Shown here: positions 1 to 10,077 of the stretch, one piece after another
Layout of the letters: the number at the start of each line of letters is the position of its first letter
How positions within the stretch are numbered: position 1 is the stretch's first letter
Assembly (NCBI GenBank): GCA_028718985.1
Contig: JAQUKQ010000003.1
Span: forward strand, 1-64,000
DNA length: 64,000 nt
DNA from: Desulfobulbaceae bacterium
Lineage (GTDB): Bacteria > Desulfobacterota > Desulfobulbia > Desulfobulbales > VMSU01
Direction of reading: 5' to 3'
Notes under the pieces: generated by a model
What the model was told of the DNA's origin: nothing
The model's database searches: none
Seen by the model: the letters and a program-made list of their open reading frames with translations, nothing else
Translations under genes and position numbers: made by a program

Positions 1-783
1 AAGGATGACACCTGGCGGGTGACCCCCTTATCGATGCTCGCCGCCTTTTCACAGCTGACAAATGGCGGCAAGGCCATCTCTCCTCACTTGTTGCAAGGCC
101 TGTGGCGGATAGACAGCAACTCTTTCCAGCCGACTGCTTTCAAGGCAACCGAGGGCGTTGGCGCTGAAGCCAGCGCCAACTTTGTTAGTTTTGTCAAAAC
201 CCTTCTACCGCCCGGACCAGGTGATGATTTAATCATCGAATCGATACGATCGGCAGCGAAGGAAACATCTGTCGAACAGGTGCTCCCACTCGCCGGGGAG
301 ACTTCCAACCTGACCGAAGACACCTTTCGCTTTTCGTCGACGACTCTGGCCAGTGGCAGTCAGCAGAACGAGCACCATCTGGCCCTTCTCCTGGTGGTCG
401 ATGGTGCAAAGATCTCTCTTTCCCTGCCATCTCCGTTCCGGAAAGCGGCAGCGGAAATCATCGTCCAAGCCGATGGGTTGATGGCTAAGCGCTGGGCCAA
501 TGAGATCAAACCACCTAAGCTTGACTCGGATGCACTGCTCCATCAGAAATGGAGTCTCTCTCAATCACTGGACACACCGCGACCAGTCCTTGAAACTCTC
601 GTCGAGCAGGAGATGCCGGAACTTATCGGCTTGAGTCTGCGAAAGGCCATGCAAGCCATGCAAGGTTATACCGTAAAAATAAATGTCCGAGGGACAGGAC
701 GAGTTGTCCGGCAGTCGCCTGCAGCAGGCAGCCCGCTCAAAGGCGTTAGCGAGACAACTCTCGAATTGCAAATGGACAATTGA
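1..783 (+). CDS. ftsI: Penicillin-binding protein / FtsI, C-terminal part (5' end outside window)
   Basis: The reading frame is open from base 1, so the gene begins upstream and only about the last 260 residues are seen. FtsI-type transpeptidases cross-link septal peptidoglycan in the periplasm, held by an N-terminal anchor that lies outside this window. The visible part starts with the end of the transpeptidase domain (TPLSMLAAFSQLTNGGK, a pattern typical of class B PBPs). It ends with a PASTA-like domain (about the last 55 residues, MPELIGLSLRKAMQAM followed by RQSPAAGSPL), a layout of SpoVD/FtsI-type proteins. The catalytic Ser-x-x-Lys is not in the window. Position directly before murE supports ftsI. 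The stop is 10 bases before the proposed murE start. Confidence 0.85.
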   Translation, partial: KDDTWRVTPLSMLAAFSQLTNGGKAISPHLLQGLWRIDSNSFQPTAFKATEGVGAEASANFVSFVKTLLPPGPGDDLIIESIRSAAKETSVEQVLPLAGETSNLTEDTFRFSSTTLASGSQQNEHHLALLLVVDGAKISLSLPSPFRKAAAEIIVQADGLMAKRWANEIKPPKLDSDALLHQKWSLSQSLDTPRPVLETLVEQEMPELIGLSLRKAMQAMQGYTVKINVRGTGRVVRQSPAAGSPLKGVSETTLELQMDN

Positions 784-793
784 CAGGATCGTC

Positions 794-2497
794 GTGCCTA
801 AACTGCTCACTGACATACTGCCAGGGGTCGACTATACCGCCAGCCAACCCCTGGAGGGGATCGCCATTGACTCGGTCTGCACCGACTCACGGCGTGTTAC
901 GGCAGGCAGTCTCTTTGTCTGCATCGAGGGCACGGTGGCCGACGGGCATGCTTTCATTGCCACAACAGCGGCCCAGGGGGCCGTGGCCATCGTCGCCAAT
1001 CGCGCACGGCAAGCAACACTGCCGCAGCAGGCACTGCCCATTGTCTGGGTTGATGATACTCGCAAAGCCGTTGGTGACCTCGCCGCTGCCTTCTATGAGC
1101 ACCCCAGCCGCAGCCTGACCATGATTGGTCTGACCGGCACGAATGGCAAAACGACCACCTCCTTTATCTTGGAGGCAATTATCCGCGAGGCAGGCAGCGT
1201 TCCAGGGGTCATAGGCACGATCAATTATCGGTATGGCGGCCAGGAATTCCCGGCCCACTTCACCACCCCTGAACCCTTGGAACTGCAGTGTCTCCTGCGC
1301 GAAATGGCGGATCATGGGGTGACGCATGTCATTATGGAGGTCTCATCCCATGCCTTGTCCATGCATCGGATTCGCGGCATCTCCTTCGACAGCGTGCTTT
1401 TTACCAATTTAACCCGCGACCACCTGGATTTCCACGTCGACATGGAGACGTACTACCAGGCGAAAAAACTCCTGTTCAGCAAATATCTACGCTCAAATGG
1501 CAACGGTGTCATTTTGGTGGATGATGATAATTCTACATCGCATCCAAGAAAATCCTTCCAGCGCACATTTGAATCGAGACCTAGACAGCAGTCCTCCGAG
1601 GAGCAACGGAGCGAATCGGCCAAAGGGATCGGTTTAAATGCCGCCTGGAATAACGAGACAGAAACAGCGTGGGGAAGAAGACTCTACCATGAGATCAACA
1701 TCCTTGGCTTAGGTCATCACCTGCTCACCTGCGGAATCGAGACGGACTCAGACATCACGGCCAGAGATTGCTCCTTCAGTGTGCAGAAAACAAACGCCAT
1801 CATCATGGCAATGGGCCAACCACTTGCACTCTGCAGCAATCTGGTTGGCGCCTTTAATTTAAAAAATATCCTGGGTGCCATCGGCGTGGCTATCGGCTTG
1901 GGGCTTGAGCCGGCTCTCATTGCCCGCGCTCTAGCAACACCGTTATATGTGCCTGGCCGCCTCGAGGCAATCACAATCGTTGGCAATCAGCCGCATCCTG
2001 CGGTCTTTGTCGATTACGCCCACACCCCGGACGCGCTCCACAACGTCCTCGTGACCCTTCGCCAGTTGCAACCAGCGAAACTGATCGTCGTCTTCGGCTG
2101 TGGCGGTGATCGTGACCCGGGCAAGCGGCAGATGATGGGCGACATTGCCGGGCGCCTGGCCGACACAATCATTATCACGGCAGACAACTCTCGTTCAGAA
2201 TCAACCGAGGCCATCGTGGCGCAAATAGAACAAGGGGTCTTGGCCAGCGGCAAACCGATGATCAATCGCCTTGACCGATCGCCAGCCGGATACGCCATTA
2301 TCTGCAGCAGGAGCGAGGCCATCGCCTTAGCAGTCGCACTGGCCCAAAAATCGGACATTGTCCTCATCAGTGGTAAAGGACACGAAACCTATCAAATCTC
2401 GGCTACCGGAAAAATCTTTTTTGATGATCGCCAAGAGGCCGCCAAATGCCTGAGCCACTGGAGTAAACAAGGAAAAGAGTTGGAGAGAGAAACATGA
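794..2497 (+). CDS. murE: UDP-N-acetylmuramoyl-tripeptide synthetase MurE
   Basis: Mur ligase that adds the third residue (expected meso-diaminopimelate) to UDP-MurNAc-L-Ala-D-Glu in the cytoplasm. The three Mur domains are visible. The ATP loop TGTNGKTTT lies near residue 112, and the substrate motif is near residue 464. That motif reads DNSR instead of the DNPR usual in DAP-adding enzymes; Asn and Arg are kept, Pro is lost. A polar stretch of about 50 residues around 245-298 interrupts the central domain, making the protein (567 aa) longer than the usual ~500. The GTG at 794 is chosen because AGGA lies 5 bases upstream and the homologous N-terminus (PKLLTDILPG) begins there; an in-frame start at 683 would overlap ftsI deeply. 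It overlaps murF by 4 bases. Confidence 0.93.
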   Translation: MPKLLTDILPGVDYTASQPLEGIAIDSVCTDSRRVTAGSLFVCIEGTVADGHAFIATTAAQGAVAIVANRARQATLPQQALPIVWVDDTRKAVGDLAAAFYEHPSRSLTMIGLTGTNGKTTTSFILEAIIREAGSVPGVIGTINYRYGGQEFPAHFTTPEPLELQCLLREMADHGVTHVIMEVSSHALSMHRIRGISFDSVLFTNLTRDHLDFHVDMETYYQAKKLLFSKYLRSNGNGVILVDDDNSTSHPRKSFQRTFESRPRQQSSEEQRSESAKGIGLNAAWNNETETAWGRRLYHEINILGLGHHLLTCGIETDSDITARDCSFSVQKTNAIIMAMGQPLALCSNLVGAFNLKNILGAIGVAIGLGLEPALIARALATPLYVPGRLEAITIVGNQPHPAVFVDYAHTPDALHNVLVTLRQLQPAKLIVVFGCGGDRDPGKRQMMGDIAGRLADTIIITADNSRSESTEAIVAQIEQGVLASGKPMINRLDRSPAGYAIICSRSEAIALAVALAQKSDIVLISGKGHETYQISATGKIFFDDRQEAAKCLSHWSKQGKELERET

Positions 2498-4011
2498 TAA
2501 GAGAGATGGAGCGCCAGACAATTGGCAAGCAGCCCCCCTCGGGGGCCATGGGCTTTGGCTACGGCTTTGCCACCCTGCAGGATCCCTCCTGGACTCTGGA
2601 TCAGGTTTTACTCGCTACCGGTGGCCGTTTGGCGTCTGGAAAAGCGGGCCGCAGTGCCTCTCAGGTCAAGGCAGAGGCGCCTTTTTTCCGTAGCATTTCG
2701 ACCGATAGTCGGACCATCACGCCTGGAGATATCTTTCTTGCCTTAAGTGGAGAAAATTTTGACGGCTTCACCTTTACCTCTCAGGCCATCAAGCTGGGAG
2801 CCTCCGGGCTCATCGTCGATAGGCCTCTCGACCCTGCGCCGCCACTACCTGTCGTCATTGTCGCCGACTGCCTGCGGGCCTTGGGCGACTTGGCCGCTTA
2901 TCGGCGCGGGCTTATCAAAGACATGAAGGTACTTGCCATCACCGGCAGCTCCGGCAAGACCACCGTCAAAGAGATGACCGCCAGCATCCTCAGCCAGTGT
3001 GGCAAAACCATCAAGACGCAAGGCAATTTCAACAATTTGATTGGCCTGCCGCTTTCGCTCTTGCCAGTCAACTACCGCCATGATTTTGCCGTCATGGAGA
3101 TGGGAATGAATGCCCCGGGTGAGATTGCCCGGCTGACTGAAATCGCAGACCCTGATATCGCCTGTATCACCAATGTCCATCCCGCCCATCTGGCGGGCTT
3201 GGGCAGTATCGAAGGTGTTGCCCGTGCCAAGGGCGAACTTTTCGCCGGTTGCCGGGGTTCAGCCACCTTGGTGGTGAATCTGGAAGACCCCCTGATTCGC
3301 AAGATGGTCCGTAAAAGTCGAAAAAAGATGATCTCTTTCGGTTTCCGGCGGGAGGCGACTGTCCGTGCCACCCGCCTTGCGGCACTGCGTCAGGGGGGCC
3401 TAGCTTTCACGCTCAATCTGGGGGGACTGACCACAAGAGTCGCCCTGCGTACCATTGGCAAACACAATGTCTTAAACGCCTTGGCGGCAGCAGCAGGTGC
3501 CTATGCTGCCGGAGCGGACATCGACAAAATTGTCGCCGGCCTTGAGGCCTTTGCCCCGGGAACGAACCGACTTGGAATTTGTCAACTCCCCTGTGGTCTC
3601 CAGGTGATCAACGACTCGTACAACGCCAACCCAGCATCTATGAATGCTGCCCTGGCAACCGTTGCCATGATCAAGGGGAGTGCGCGGACTGTCGCGGTGT
3701 TGGGGGACATGCTTGAGCTTGGAGATTTCAGTGCTGAGGCGCACGCAACGCTTGGCTCGCTGGTCGCACAGCATGGTTTTAACTATCTCTATGCCGTAGG
3801 CGACTATGCCGCCGTCATGGTCGCTGCAGCCCAAAAGGCCGGCATGACAGCTAACAGAACCAAACACTGTGCCGACAAGGCAGAGGCGGCAGCTCATATT
3901 CAAAAACTCCTGAGCGAAGGCAACTTGCAGAAGAACGACATTATCTTGGTGAAAGGCTCCCGCGGCATGCGAATGGAGCAGGTGATCGCCGCCCTTAACC
4001 CTTTACCGTAA
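2494..4011 (+). CDS. murF: UDP-N-acetylmuramoyl-tripeptide:D-Ala-D-Ala ligase MurF
   Basis: Adds D-Ala-D-Ala to the UDP-MurNAc tripeptide, finishing the cytoplasmic pentapeptide precursor. The ATP loop [13 protein letters not shown] is near residue 150, followed by the central-domain signature [14 protein letters not shown] and the C-terminal Mur ligase domain ([11 protein letters not shown] near residue 372). At 505 residues it is longer than most MurF proteins because of about 35 extra N-terminal residues. The ATG lies in an ATGA overlap with the murE stop, which argues for translational coupling, and a purine-rich GGAGAGA precedes it. A shorter start at the internal Met in MGFGYGF (residue 20) cannot be excluded. 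Confidence 0.94.
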   Translation: MIREMERQTIGKQPPSGAMGFGYGFATLQDPSWTLDQVLLATGGRLASGKAGRSASQVKAEAPFFRSISTDSRTITPGDIFLALSGENFDGFTFTSQAIKLGASGLIVDRPLDPAPPLPVVIVADCLRALGDLAAYRRGLIKDMKVLAITGSSGKTTVKEMTASILSQCGKTIKTQGNFNNLIGLPLSLLPVNYRHDFAVMEMGMNAPGEIARLTEIADPDIACITNVHPAHLAGLGSIEGVARAKGELFAGCRGSATLVVNLEDPLIRKMVRKSRKKMISFGFRREATVRATRLAALRQGGLAFTLNLGGLTTRVALRTIGKHNVLNALAAAAGAYAAGADIDKIVAGLEAFAPGTNRLGICQLPCGLQVINDSYNANPASMNAALATVAMIKGSARTVAVLGDMLELGDFSAEAHATLGSLVAQHGFNYLYAVGDYAAVMVAAAQKAGMTANRTKHCADKAEAAAHIQKLLSEGNLQKNDIILVKGSRGMRMEQVIAALNPLP

Positions 4012-4019
4012 CGAGACCC

Positions 4020-5099
4020 ATGCTCTATCATTTTCTCTATCCGCTGCACACCCTGTTCGGAGGCTTCAATGTCTTCCGATACATCACCTTTCGCTGTGTG
4101 GGTGCGATAGTGACAGCTTTTTTGATCGTGCTGCTGCTTGGCCCGAAGTTCATCGAATACCTGAAACGGGCCAATATTGGCCAGGTGATTCGAGCCGATG
4201 GCCCGGAGAGTCATTTCAGCAAAAAAGGGGTGCCTACCATGGGGGGGGCCTTGATTCTACTGGCCTTGACCTTAACCACCCTTCTTTGGGTCAACCTCAG
4301 CAATCGTCAGGTCTGGATCGTCCTCTTGGTCACCCTCTGGTTTGGTCTGATTGGCAGTTATGACGACTACCGCAAAATCAAAAAAAACAACAGCAAAGGC
4401 TTAAGTGCCCGCGGGAAGTTACTGCTGCAGATCTTAGGAGGTCTACTTGCCGGCTTAGCGGTCTATTACACGCAAGGCTTCAGTGGCAACCTGTTTTTGC
4501 CCTTTTTCAAACACATAACCATCACTCTCGGCGCGGGCTATATCCTGTTCATCATCCTGGTAATCGTGGGAGCCTCCAATGCCGTCAACCTGACCGATGG
4601 CTTAGACGGCCTGGTCTCCGGGCCTGTCGTGATCACCAGTGCGGTATACCTGGTCTTCTCCTATCTGGCGGGGCACGCTACCTTGTCGGCATACCTGCAG
4701 ATTCCCTTTGTGACCGGCGCCGGTGAAATCGCTATCTTCTGCGGTGCCCTGGCGGGGGCTTCGCTCGGTTTTTTGTGGTTCAACGCCTTCCCGGCCCAGG
4801 TGTTCATGGGCGACACCGGGGCTTTGTCGTTGGGAGCGGCCTTGGGCTGCGTCGCAGTCATGGTCAAACAGGAGATCTTGCTGGTTCTCGTCGGCGGTAT
4901 CTTTGTGATGGAGGCGCTGTCAGTCATTCTGCAGGTGGGCTATTTCAAAGCCAGCGGTGGCAAGAGGATATTTTTAATGGCCCCGTTTCACCACCATTTT
5001 GAAAAAAAGGGCTGGACTGAGCCAAAGGTTGTGGTCCGCTTCTGGATTGTCTCGATCATTTTAGGTCTATCGGCGCTAGCAACCTTAAAGCTCCGTTAA
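4020..5099 (+). CDS. mraY: Phospho-N-acetylmuramoyl-pentapeptide transferase MraY
   Basis: Integral membrane enzyme that transfers phospho-MurNAc-pentapeptide to undecaprenyl phosphate, making lipid I. The protein is 359 aa, the family norm, with about ten hydrophobic segments. Family motifs are present: PTMGGALIL near residue 75, NLTDGLDGL near residue 190, the Mg-binding [10 protein letters not shown] near residue 265, and the C-terminal HHHFEKKGW. It begins 8 bases after the murF stop. Confidence 0.96.
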   Translation: MLYHFLYPLHTLFGGFNVFRYITFRCVGAIVTAFLIVLLLGPKFIEYLKRANIGQVIRADGPESHFSKKGVPTMGGALILLALTLTTLLWVNLSNRQVWIVLLVTLWFGLIGSYDDYRKIKKNNSKGLSARGKLLLQILGGLLAGLAVYYTQGFSGNLFLPFFKHITITLGAGYILFIILVIVGASNAVNLTDGLDGLVSGPVVITSAVYLVFSYLAGHATLSAYLQIPFVTGAGEIAIFCGALAGASLGFLWFNAFPAQVFMGDTGALSLGAALGCVAVMVKQEILLVLVGGIFVMEALSVILQVGYFKASGGKRIFLMAPFHHHFEKKGWTEPKVVVRFWIVSIILGLSALATLKLR

Positions 5100-5197
5100 C
5101 TGCCCAGCAGCTCCCGTGCCGCTGAACAATTACGGTGTCTTCCGGTTACACTTGGGTCGCTGCGCAATACGATGAAACAGCAAAGGCAAAAAAAGAC

Positions 5198-6592
5198 GTG
5201 ATCTCATCAAACTCCTTAGAATTGACCGGCCAGCATGTTTTGGTGGTGGGGCTTGGCAAGTCTGGCCGCTCGGCCATCGACTTCTGCCGACGTCAAGGAG
5301 CGACAGTCTCGGTCTCCGATTCCTCCGCCACCAAATCTGCGGATAACGAGTGGTTGACAACGATGGGAGTCGACAGCGAGTTTGGCGGACACAGCCGCGA
5401 ATTTTGTCTTAGAGCCGACCTCATTTTCCTCAGCCCGGGCGTGCCCCACGACCTGCCACTCTTCCAGGAGGCTCAGCAGAAGGGCATCCCGGTCATTGGT
5501 GAGTTGGCCTTGGCTCCGCGCTACTTGAAAACTCCGGTGATTGCGGTTACCGGCACCAACGGCAAGACAACGGTGACAACCCTCATCGGTGAGCTCATGA
5601 AGGCCGCCGGTTTCCAGGTCTTTGTCGGCGGCAATATCGGCACCCCGTTGACGGAATACCTGATGGGCCGGCAAGAGGCGGATTGGCTGGTGCTCGAAGT
5701 AAGCAGCTTCCAATTGGATGCCGCAGGAGGCTTTCGACCTGATATCGGCCTGCTCCTGAACATATCGCCTGATCACCTTGACCGCTATGCCAACCTTGAG
5801 GAGTATGCCCTGGCCAAATTGAATCTCTTTGCACGCCAACACCACTGTGACGTGTCGATCATCAACCAGGACGACCCAGACAGTGTGCGCTTGACCGCTG
5901 GCATGAAAAGTCTCCGCCCGGGATGGACGGCAAGACGCTGCCTCTTCTTCGGCAAACAGATCAACGGCCGAAACGGGGCTGAGATTACCGGCAACACGGT
6001 ACGCTTGAAAGGCGACTGGCTAAGCGATGCAGATGATTCCTACGAACTGAAAGAGACCGCCCTCAGTCAATCGCCCAACCTGGAAAATGCCGCTGCCGCC
6101 ATTGTTGCGGCACGAGCTGCTGGCTGTAAACCGGCCGACATCAAACAGGGCCTGTCTACCTTTCAACCGCTGAACCACCGGATGACACTGGCCGCCGAAA
6201 TCAATGGGGTGCGCTATATCAACGATTCGAAGGCGACCAACATTGGTGCCGTGCAAGCAGCGCTTCAAGGGATAAGCGCACCGGTAGTGCTTATTGCCGG
6301 GGGGCGCGACAAAGGCGGGGACTACCGACTCATGGCAGAAGAAGTCCGTACCAAGGTCAAGGCCATGCTGCTGATTGGCGAGGCAAAGAAACTGATGGCC
6401 TCCGTCTTTTCACCCATGACCCGGGTCGAAGAGTTGACGTCGATGGCAGAGGCCGTACAACGTGCCCACGAGCTAGCCGTCCCGGGTGACGTGGTTTTGC
6501 TTTCTCCTGCCTGTGCTAGTTTCGACATGTTCTCCGGCTACGTGGAGCGAGGCCAAATTTTCACCGAACTTGCCCTCGGCCTGCAAGGCTAG
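5198..6592 (+). CDS. murD: UDP-N-acetylmuramoylalanine--D-glutamate ligase MurD
   Basis: Cytoplasmic ligase adding D-Glu to UDP-MurNAc-L-Ala. The N-terminal Rossmann motif VLVVGLGKSGRSA and the ATP loop VTGTNGKTTVTT (near residue 115) are clear, and the C-terminal domain ends in SPACASFDMFSGYVERG, the usual MurD tail. The frame is open from a GTG at 5135, but family N-termini begin just before the Rossmann strand, so the GTG at 5198 is preferred (464 aa). Neither start has a strong ribosome site; AAAGG lies about 11 bases before 5198. The following gene is murG, with only 3 bases between them; ftsW, which usually sits here, is missing. Confidence 0.92.
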   Translation: MISSNSLELTGQHVLVVGLGKSGRSAIDFCRRQGATVSVSDSSATKSADNEWLTTMGVDSEFGGHSREFCLRADLIFLSPGVPHDLPLFQEAQQKGIPVIGELALAPRYLKTPVIAVTGTNGKTTVTTLIGELMKAAGFQVFVGGNIGTPLTEYLMGRQEADWLVLEVSSFQLDAAGGFRPDIGLLLNISPDHLDRYANLEEYALAKLNLFARQHHCDVSIINQDDPDSVRLTAGMKSLRPGWTARRCLFFGKQINGRNGAEITGNTVRLKGDWLSDADDSYELKETALSQSPNLENAAAAIVAARAAGCKPADIKQGLSTFQPLNHRMTLAAEINGVRYINDSKATNIGAVQAALQGISAPVVLIAGGRDKGGDYRLMAEEVRTKVKAMLLIGEAKKLMASVFSPMTRVEELTSMAEAVQRAHELAVPGDVVLLSPACASFDMFSGYVERGQIFTELALGLQG

Positions 6593-6595
6593 ACC

Positions 6596-7726
6596 ATGGC
6601 CGTCGTGCAAAAAAAGGGCATTACTCTTGTCATCACTGGCGGGGGCACAGGTGGGCATATTTTCCCCGGAGTTGCCGTAGCCCAGGCGCTGATCGCCAAG
6701 ATGCCAGCCGCAAGAGTGATCTTTATCGGCACAGATCGGGCCGTTGACCAGAATGCCATGGCCCAGTATGGCTTTGCGAGTCGGGCTGTGCCATGCGGCG
6801 CCTTGAAGGGTGGCACGCTGTCGGCCAAGCTGAAGACCCTGGCCCGTTTGCCTTGGAGCCTCTATCTCGCCTGGCGCGTGTTGGGCCAGATCAAGCCGGA
6901 TGCGGTCCTGGGGGTTGGTGGCTATGTCACCGGCCCAGTGGTGCTGGCAGCCAAGCTGTCAGGCATCCCGACCTGCATCCACGAACAGAACTCAGTGCCG
7001 GGCCTTGCCAATCGCAAACTGGGTGCCATCGTCGACCGGATCTTTATCTCAATCCCCGGTAGCGAACGCTATTTCAAGGCAGAGAAATGCCGCTTGACCG
7101 GCAACCCTCTGCGCCATGAGATTCTAGCCCTGGCCCAGAACGAGCGGCCCGAAGGTAACAAACCCGTCGTCCTTGTCCTGGGTGGGAGTCAAGGGGCACA
7201 TCGTTTGAACACTTTATTGCCAGAAGCACTTAGCGGATGCAGACGACAATGCGACTTCACCGTGATCCACCAGACCGGACGCACCGATGAAAAAAGCGTC
7301 CGAGCCGCCTACCTTGAGGCGGGCATTGAGGCAGAAGTTGCCGCTTTTTTCACTGATATGACTTCGGTCTATGCCAAGGCAAGCCTTGTCGTCTCAAGGG
7401 CTGGTGCCACAACCCTGGCCGAGCTTACCGCCTTGGGAAAGGCATCGATTTTGATCCCGTTTCCCTTTGCCGCCGACGACCACCAGACAAAAAACGCTGA
7501 AGCCTTGGTGGCAGGCGGGGCGGCTCGAATGTTCATCGAGAAGGATCTGCAGGCAGAAACGCTTGGCAAAGAGATTATAGGCATACTGACTGATCAGGCC
7601 CTGCACCATGCAATGGGTCAGGCCGCCAAACGCCTCGCCAAACCAGAGGCCGTTGATACGATACTGGCAGAGTGCCTGCGTCTCGCAAAATGGCATGACG
7701 CAGATGATAAGGTCGATCATCCATAA
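6596..7726 (+). CDS. murG: UDP-N-acetylglucosamine--MurNAc-(pentapeptide) transferase MurG
   Basis: Membrane-associated GT-B glycosyltransferase that adds GlcNAc to lipid I to give lipid II. Diagnostic motifs are GGGTGGHIFP at the N-terminus, the second glycine loop GGSQGAHRLN near residue 200, and the donor-binding region SRAGATTLAELTALGK followed by PFPFAADDHQTKNA in the C-terminal domain. At 376 aa it is slightly longer than average because of a short C-terminal tail. It starts 3 bases after murD. Confidence 0.96.
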   Translation: MAVVQKKGITLVITGGGTGGHIFPGVAVAQALIAKMPAARVIFIGTDRAVDQNAMAQYGFASRAVPCGALKGGTLSAKLKTLARLPWSLYLAWRVLGQIKPDAVLGVGGYVTGPVVLAAKLSGIPTCIHEQNSVPGLANRKLGAIVDRIFISIPGSERYFKAEKCRLTGNPLRHEILALAQNERPEGNKPVVLVLGGSQGAHRLNTLLPEALSGCRRQCDFTVIHQTGRTDEKSVRAAYLEAGIEAEVAAFFTDMTSVYAKASLVVSRAGATTLAELTALGKASILIPFPFAADDHQTKNAEALVAGGAARMFIEKDLQAETLGKEIIGILTDQALHHAMGQAAKRLAKPEAVDTILAECLRLAKWHDADDKVDHP

Positions 7727-7757
7727 CCAAACATCACACGAGTAAGACGGCACAGTC

Positions 7758-9149
7758 ATGTATAAAAAAAATAAACATATCCACTTCGTCGGCATAGGCG
7801 GTATCGGCATGAGCGGCATTGCCGAACTTCTCTTGAACCTCGGCTACCAGGTCAGCGGCTCCGACCTGCGGGAAAGCGACATCACCCGCCGGTTGACCAG
7901 TTTGGGAGGTCAGATCCACGTCGGACATCGCCCCGAGTGGATCAAAGGCGCCGATGTCGTGGTGACTTCGACGGCGGTCAAAGCCGACAACCCCGAAGTC
8001 CTGGCCGCAACCCAGGCACAGGTGCCGATCATCAGACGGGCCGAGATGCTGGCCGAACTCATGCGCCTCAAGCGCTTTGGCATCGCCGTGGCTGGCAGTC
8101 ATGGCAAAACCACCACCACCTCGATGGTAGGCTGGGTGCTGGCCCAAGCCGGACTGGACCCGACAGTTGTCATTGGTGGCCAGGTCAACAGCCTTGGCAC
8201 CAACGCCAAATTGGGTCAAGGCGAGTTCCTGGTGGCCGAGGCCGACGAAAGTGACGGCTCTTTCCTGCACCTGTCGCCAGTCGTCGAAGTGGTTACCAAC
8301 ATCGACCTGGAACATCTCGATTACTACCGCGATATCGACCACATCAAGGAGGTCTTTCTTGAGTTCATCAACAAGATCCCTTTCTACGGGGCCGCCGTCA
8401 TCTGTCTGGACGACCCCGATGTTGCTGATCTCCTGCCCCTGATCAAAAAACGGCTGATCACCTACGGCATGAGCGCGCAGGCCTACCTTCGGGCCCGGGA
8501 TATCAGCACCGAGGGCCTTTCGACCCGCTTTGAAGTGTGTCGCGCCGGAGAGTCGCTCGGCCACATCGTCCTACCCATGGCGGGCATACACAATGTCTAC
8601 AACACCTTGGCCGCTGTCGGGGTTGGCCTTGAGCTCGATATCCCGTTTTCGGTGATTGCCGAGGCCATGTCCTCTTTTTCCGGGGTACAACGGCGTCTGC
8701 AGATCAAGGGAGAGATCAACAGCATCACGGTAGTCGATGACTATGGCCATCACCCCACCGAGATCAGAGCGACACTTTCCGCCATGCGGGCCGCTTGGCC
8801 AAAACGGCGCCTGGTGGTTCTCTTCCAGCCCCATCGCTACACCAGGACCCAAGGTCTGATGCGGGAGTTCAGCACCGCCTTCTATGAGTCTGACACCCTC
8901 TATGTGGCAGAAATTTACGCGGCTGGCGAAACGCCCATTGAAGGGGTATCAGCCGCCGCCTTAATCGATTCTATCCAGGCGCATGGTCACAAACAGGTCT
9001 ATGCGGCTCCAGAATTACAGAAGATTGCCGCCCTCGTCGCCCCGACACTTGAGCCCGGCGATATCGTTCTCTCGCTTGGCGCGGGCAGCATCTGGCAAGT
9101 TGGCGAGCAGATATTGAAACATCTCGCCGAGATGGAGGCCACGGCCTGA
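7758..9149 (+). CDS. murC: UDP-N-acetylmuramate--L-alanine ligase MurC
   Basis: First Mur ligase, adding L-Ala to UDP-MurNAc in the cytoplasm. The N-terminal nucleotide-fold signature [17 protein letters not shown], the ATP loop [12 protein letters not shown] near residue 115, and the C-terminal [12 protein letters not shown] are all typical of MurC. The length of 463 aa fits the family. A 31-base gap separates it from murG. It is followed directly by murB, whose start lies one base after the stop. Confidence 0.97.
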   Translation: MYKKNKHIHFVGIGGIGMSGIAELLLNLGYQVSGSDLRESDITRRLTSLGGQIHVGHRPEWIKGADVVVTSTAVKADNPEVLAATQAQVPIIRRAEMLAELMRLKRFGIAVAGSHGKTTTTSMVGWVLAQAGLDPTVVIGGQVNSLGTNAKLGQGEFLVAEADESDGSFLHLSPVVEVVTNIDLEHLDYYRDIDHIKEVFLEFINKIPFYGAAVICLDDPDVADLLPLIKKRLITYGMSAQAYLRARDISTEGLSTRFEVCRAGESLGHIVLPMAGIHNVYNTLAAVGVGLELDIPFSVIAEAMSSFSGVQRRLQIKGEINSITVVDDYGHHPTEIRATLSAMRAAWPKRRLVVLFQPHRYTRTQGLMREFSTAFYESDTLYVAEIYAAGETPIEGVSAAALIDSIQAHGHKQVYAAPELQKIAALVAPTLEPGDIVLSLGAGSIWQVGEQILKHLAEMEATA

Positions 9150-9150
9150 G

Positions 9151-10077
9151 TTGCAGGAGATCAAGGAGCGCATCAAACGGTGTTGGCCTGGCGAGATTCT
9201 CTGGGACTGCCGGCTGGCCAATTTCTCCACCCTCAGGGTCGGTGGCCCGGCAGATGCCCTGATCCAACCAGGCGACAAAGCGTCGATGATTCGCTTAATT
9301 GGACGTCTGCATGAAGAGCGCATCCCATGGCATGTCATTGGTCGTGGCAGCAATATTGTCGTGGCCGATCGAGGCGTTGACGGGGTTGTTATCGTCTTGG
9401 GTCGTGCCTTTTCCGCAATCCATGAGCTCGAGACCTCGGAAGGCCACTGTATTTCGGTCGAAGCCGGGTGCAGTCTCGCTAGATTACTGCATTTTTGCAG
9501 CGTGCACTCCTTGAGCGGCCTGGAATTTGTCACCGGCATCCCAGGGAGTGTCGGCGGGGCAATCATGATGAACGCCGGGGCTTGGGGCGGGGAAATAAGT
9601 CAGGCCTTACTCTCTGTCGAACTGTTGGACAACGTGGGAAATATTGAGAAGCGTTCTCTCCATGCCGATGATTTTTGTTATCGAGGCTGGCAGCGACCGC
9701 ACGGCAAGATTGTGATAAGCGGTCAGTTTCTCTTGCACCACGACCAAGAATCGGCGATTAGGGCCCGCTGCCAGCGCTACGCCCGTTTACGAGCCGCAAA
9801 GCAACCCAAGGGGGTCGCCAACGCCGGTTCGTTTTTCAGGAACCCGCCAGGCGATGCTGCCGGGCGCTTGATCGAGCAGGCAGGACTCAAGGGTCTGCGC
9901 GTTGGTGACGCTGAAGTTTCAAGCGTCCATGCCAACTTCCTGGTCAATCGCGGCAAGGCCAACGCCGAAGACTTACGGAAACTGATGTACTTGGTACAAA
10001 ATCAAGTGGAGAATCAATTCGGGGTGCACCTTCATCCCGAGGTACTTTTCTTAGGACGGTGGGAGGAACAGCAATGA
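9151..10077 (+). CDS. murB: UDP-N-acetylenolpyruvoylglucosamine reductase MurB
   Basis: FAD- and NADPH-dependent reductase making UDP-MurNAc. The FAD-binding motifs STLRVGGPAD, GRGSNIVVADRGV and the SGLEFVTGIPGSVGGAI loop are clear. Near residue 225 the sequence NAGSFFRNP carries the proton-donor Ser region of type I/II MurB, and HPEVLFLG is at the end. The start is a TTG one base beyond the murC stop; a GGAGG lies about 14 bases upstream. Placement of murB between murC and ftsQ, with no ddl gene, is common in Desulfobacterota and Firmicutes. It overlaps ftsQ by 4 bases. Confidence 0.95.
   Translation: MQEIKERIKRCWPGEILWDCRLANFSTLRVGGPADALIQPGDKASMIRLIGRLHEERIPWHVIGRGSNIVVADRGVDGVVIVLGRAFSAIHELETSEGHCISVEAGCSLARLLHFCSVHSLSGLEFVTGIPGSVGGAIMMNAGAWGGEISQALLSVELLDNVGNIEKRSLHADDFCYRGWQRPHGKIVISGQFLLHHDQESAIRARCQRYARLRAAKQPKGVANAGSFFRNPPGDAAGRLIEQAGLKGLRVGDAEVSSVHANFLVNRGKANAEDLRKLMYLVQNQVENQFGVHLHPEVLFLGRWEEQQ

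Noticed and set aside
7734-8564. 276-codon open frame on minus
   Set aside because: Antisense shadow of murC.
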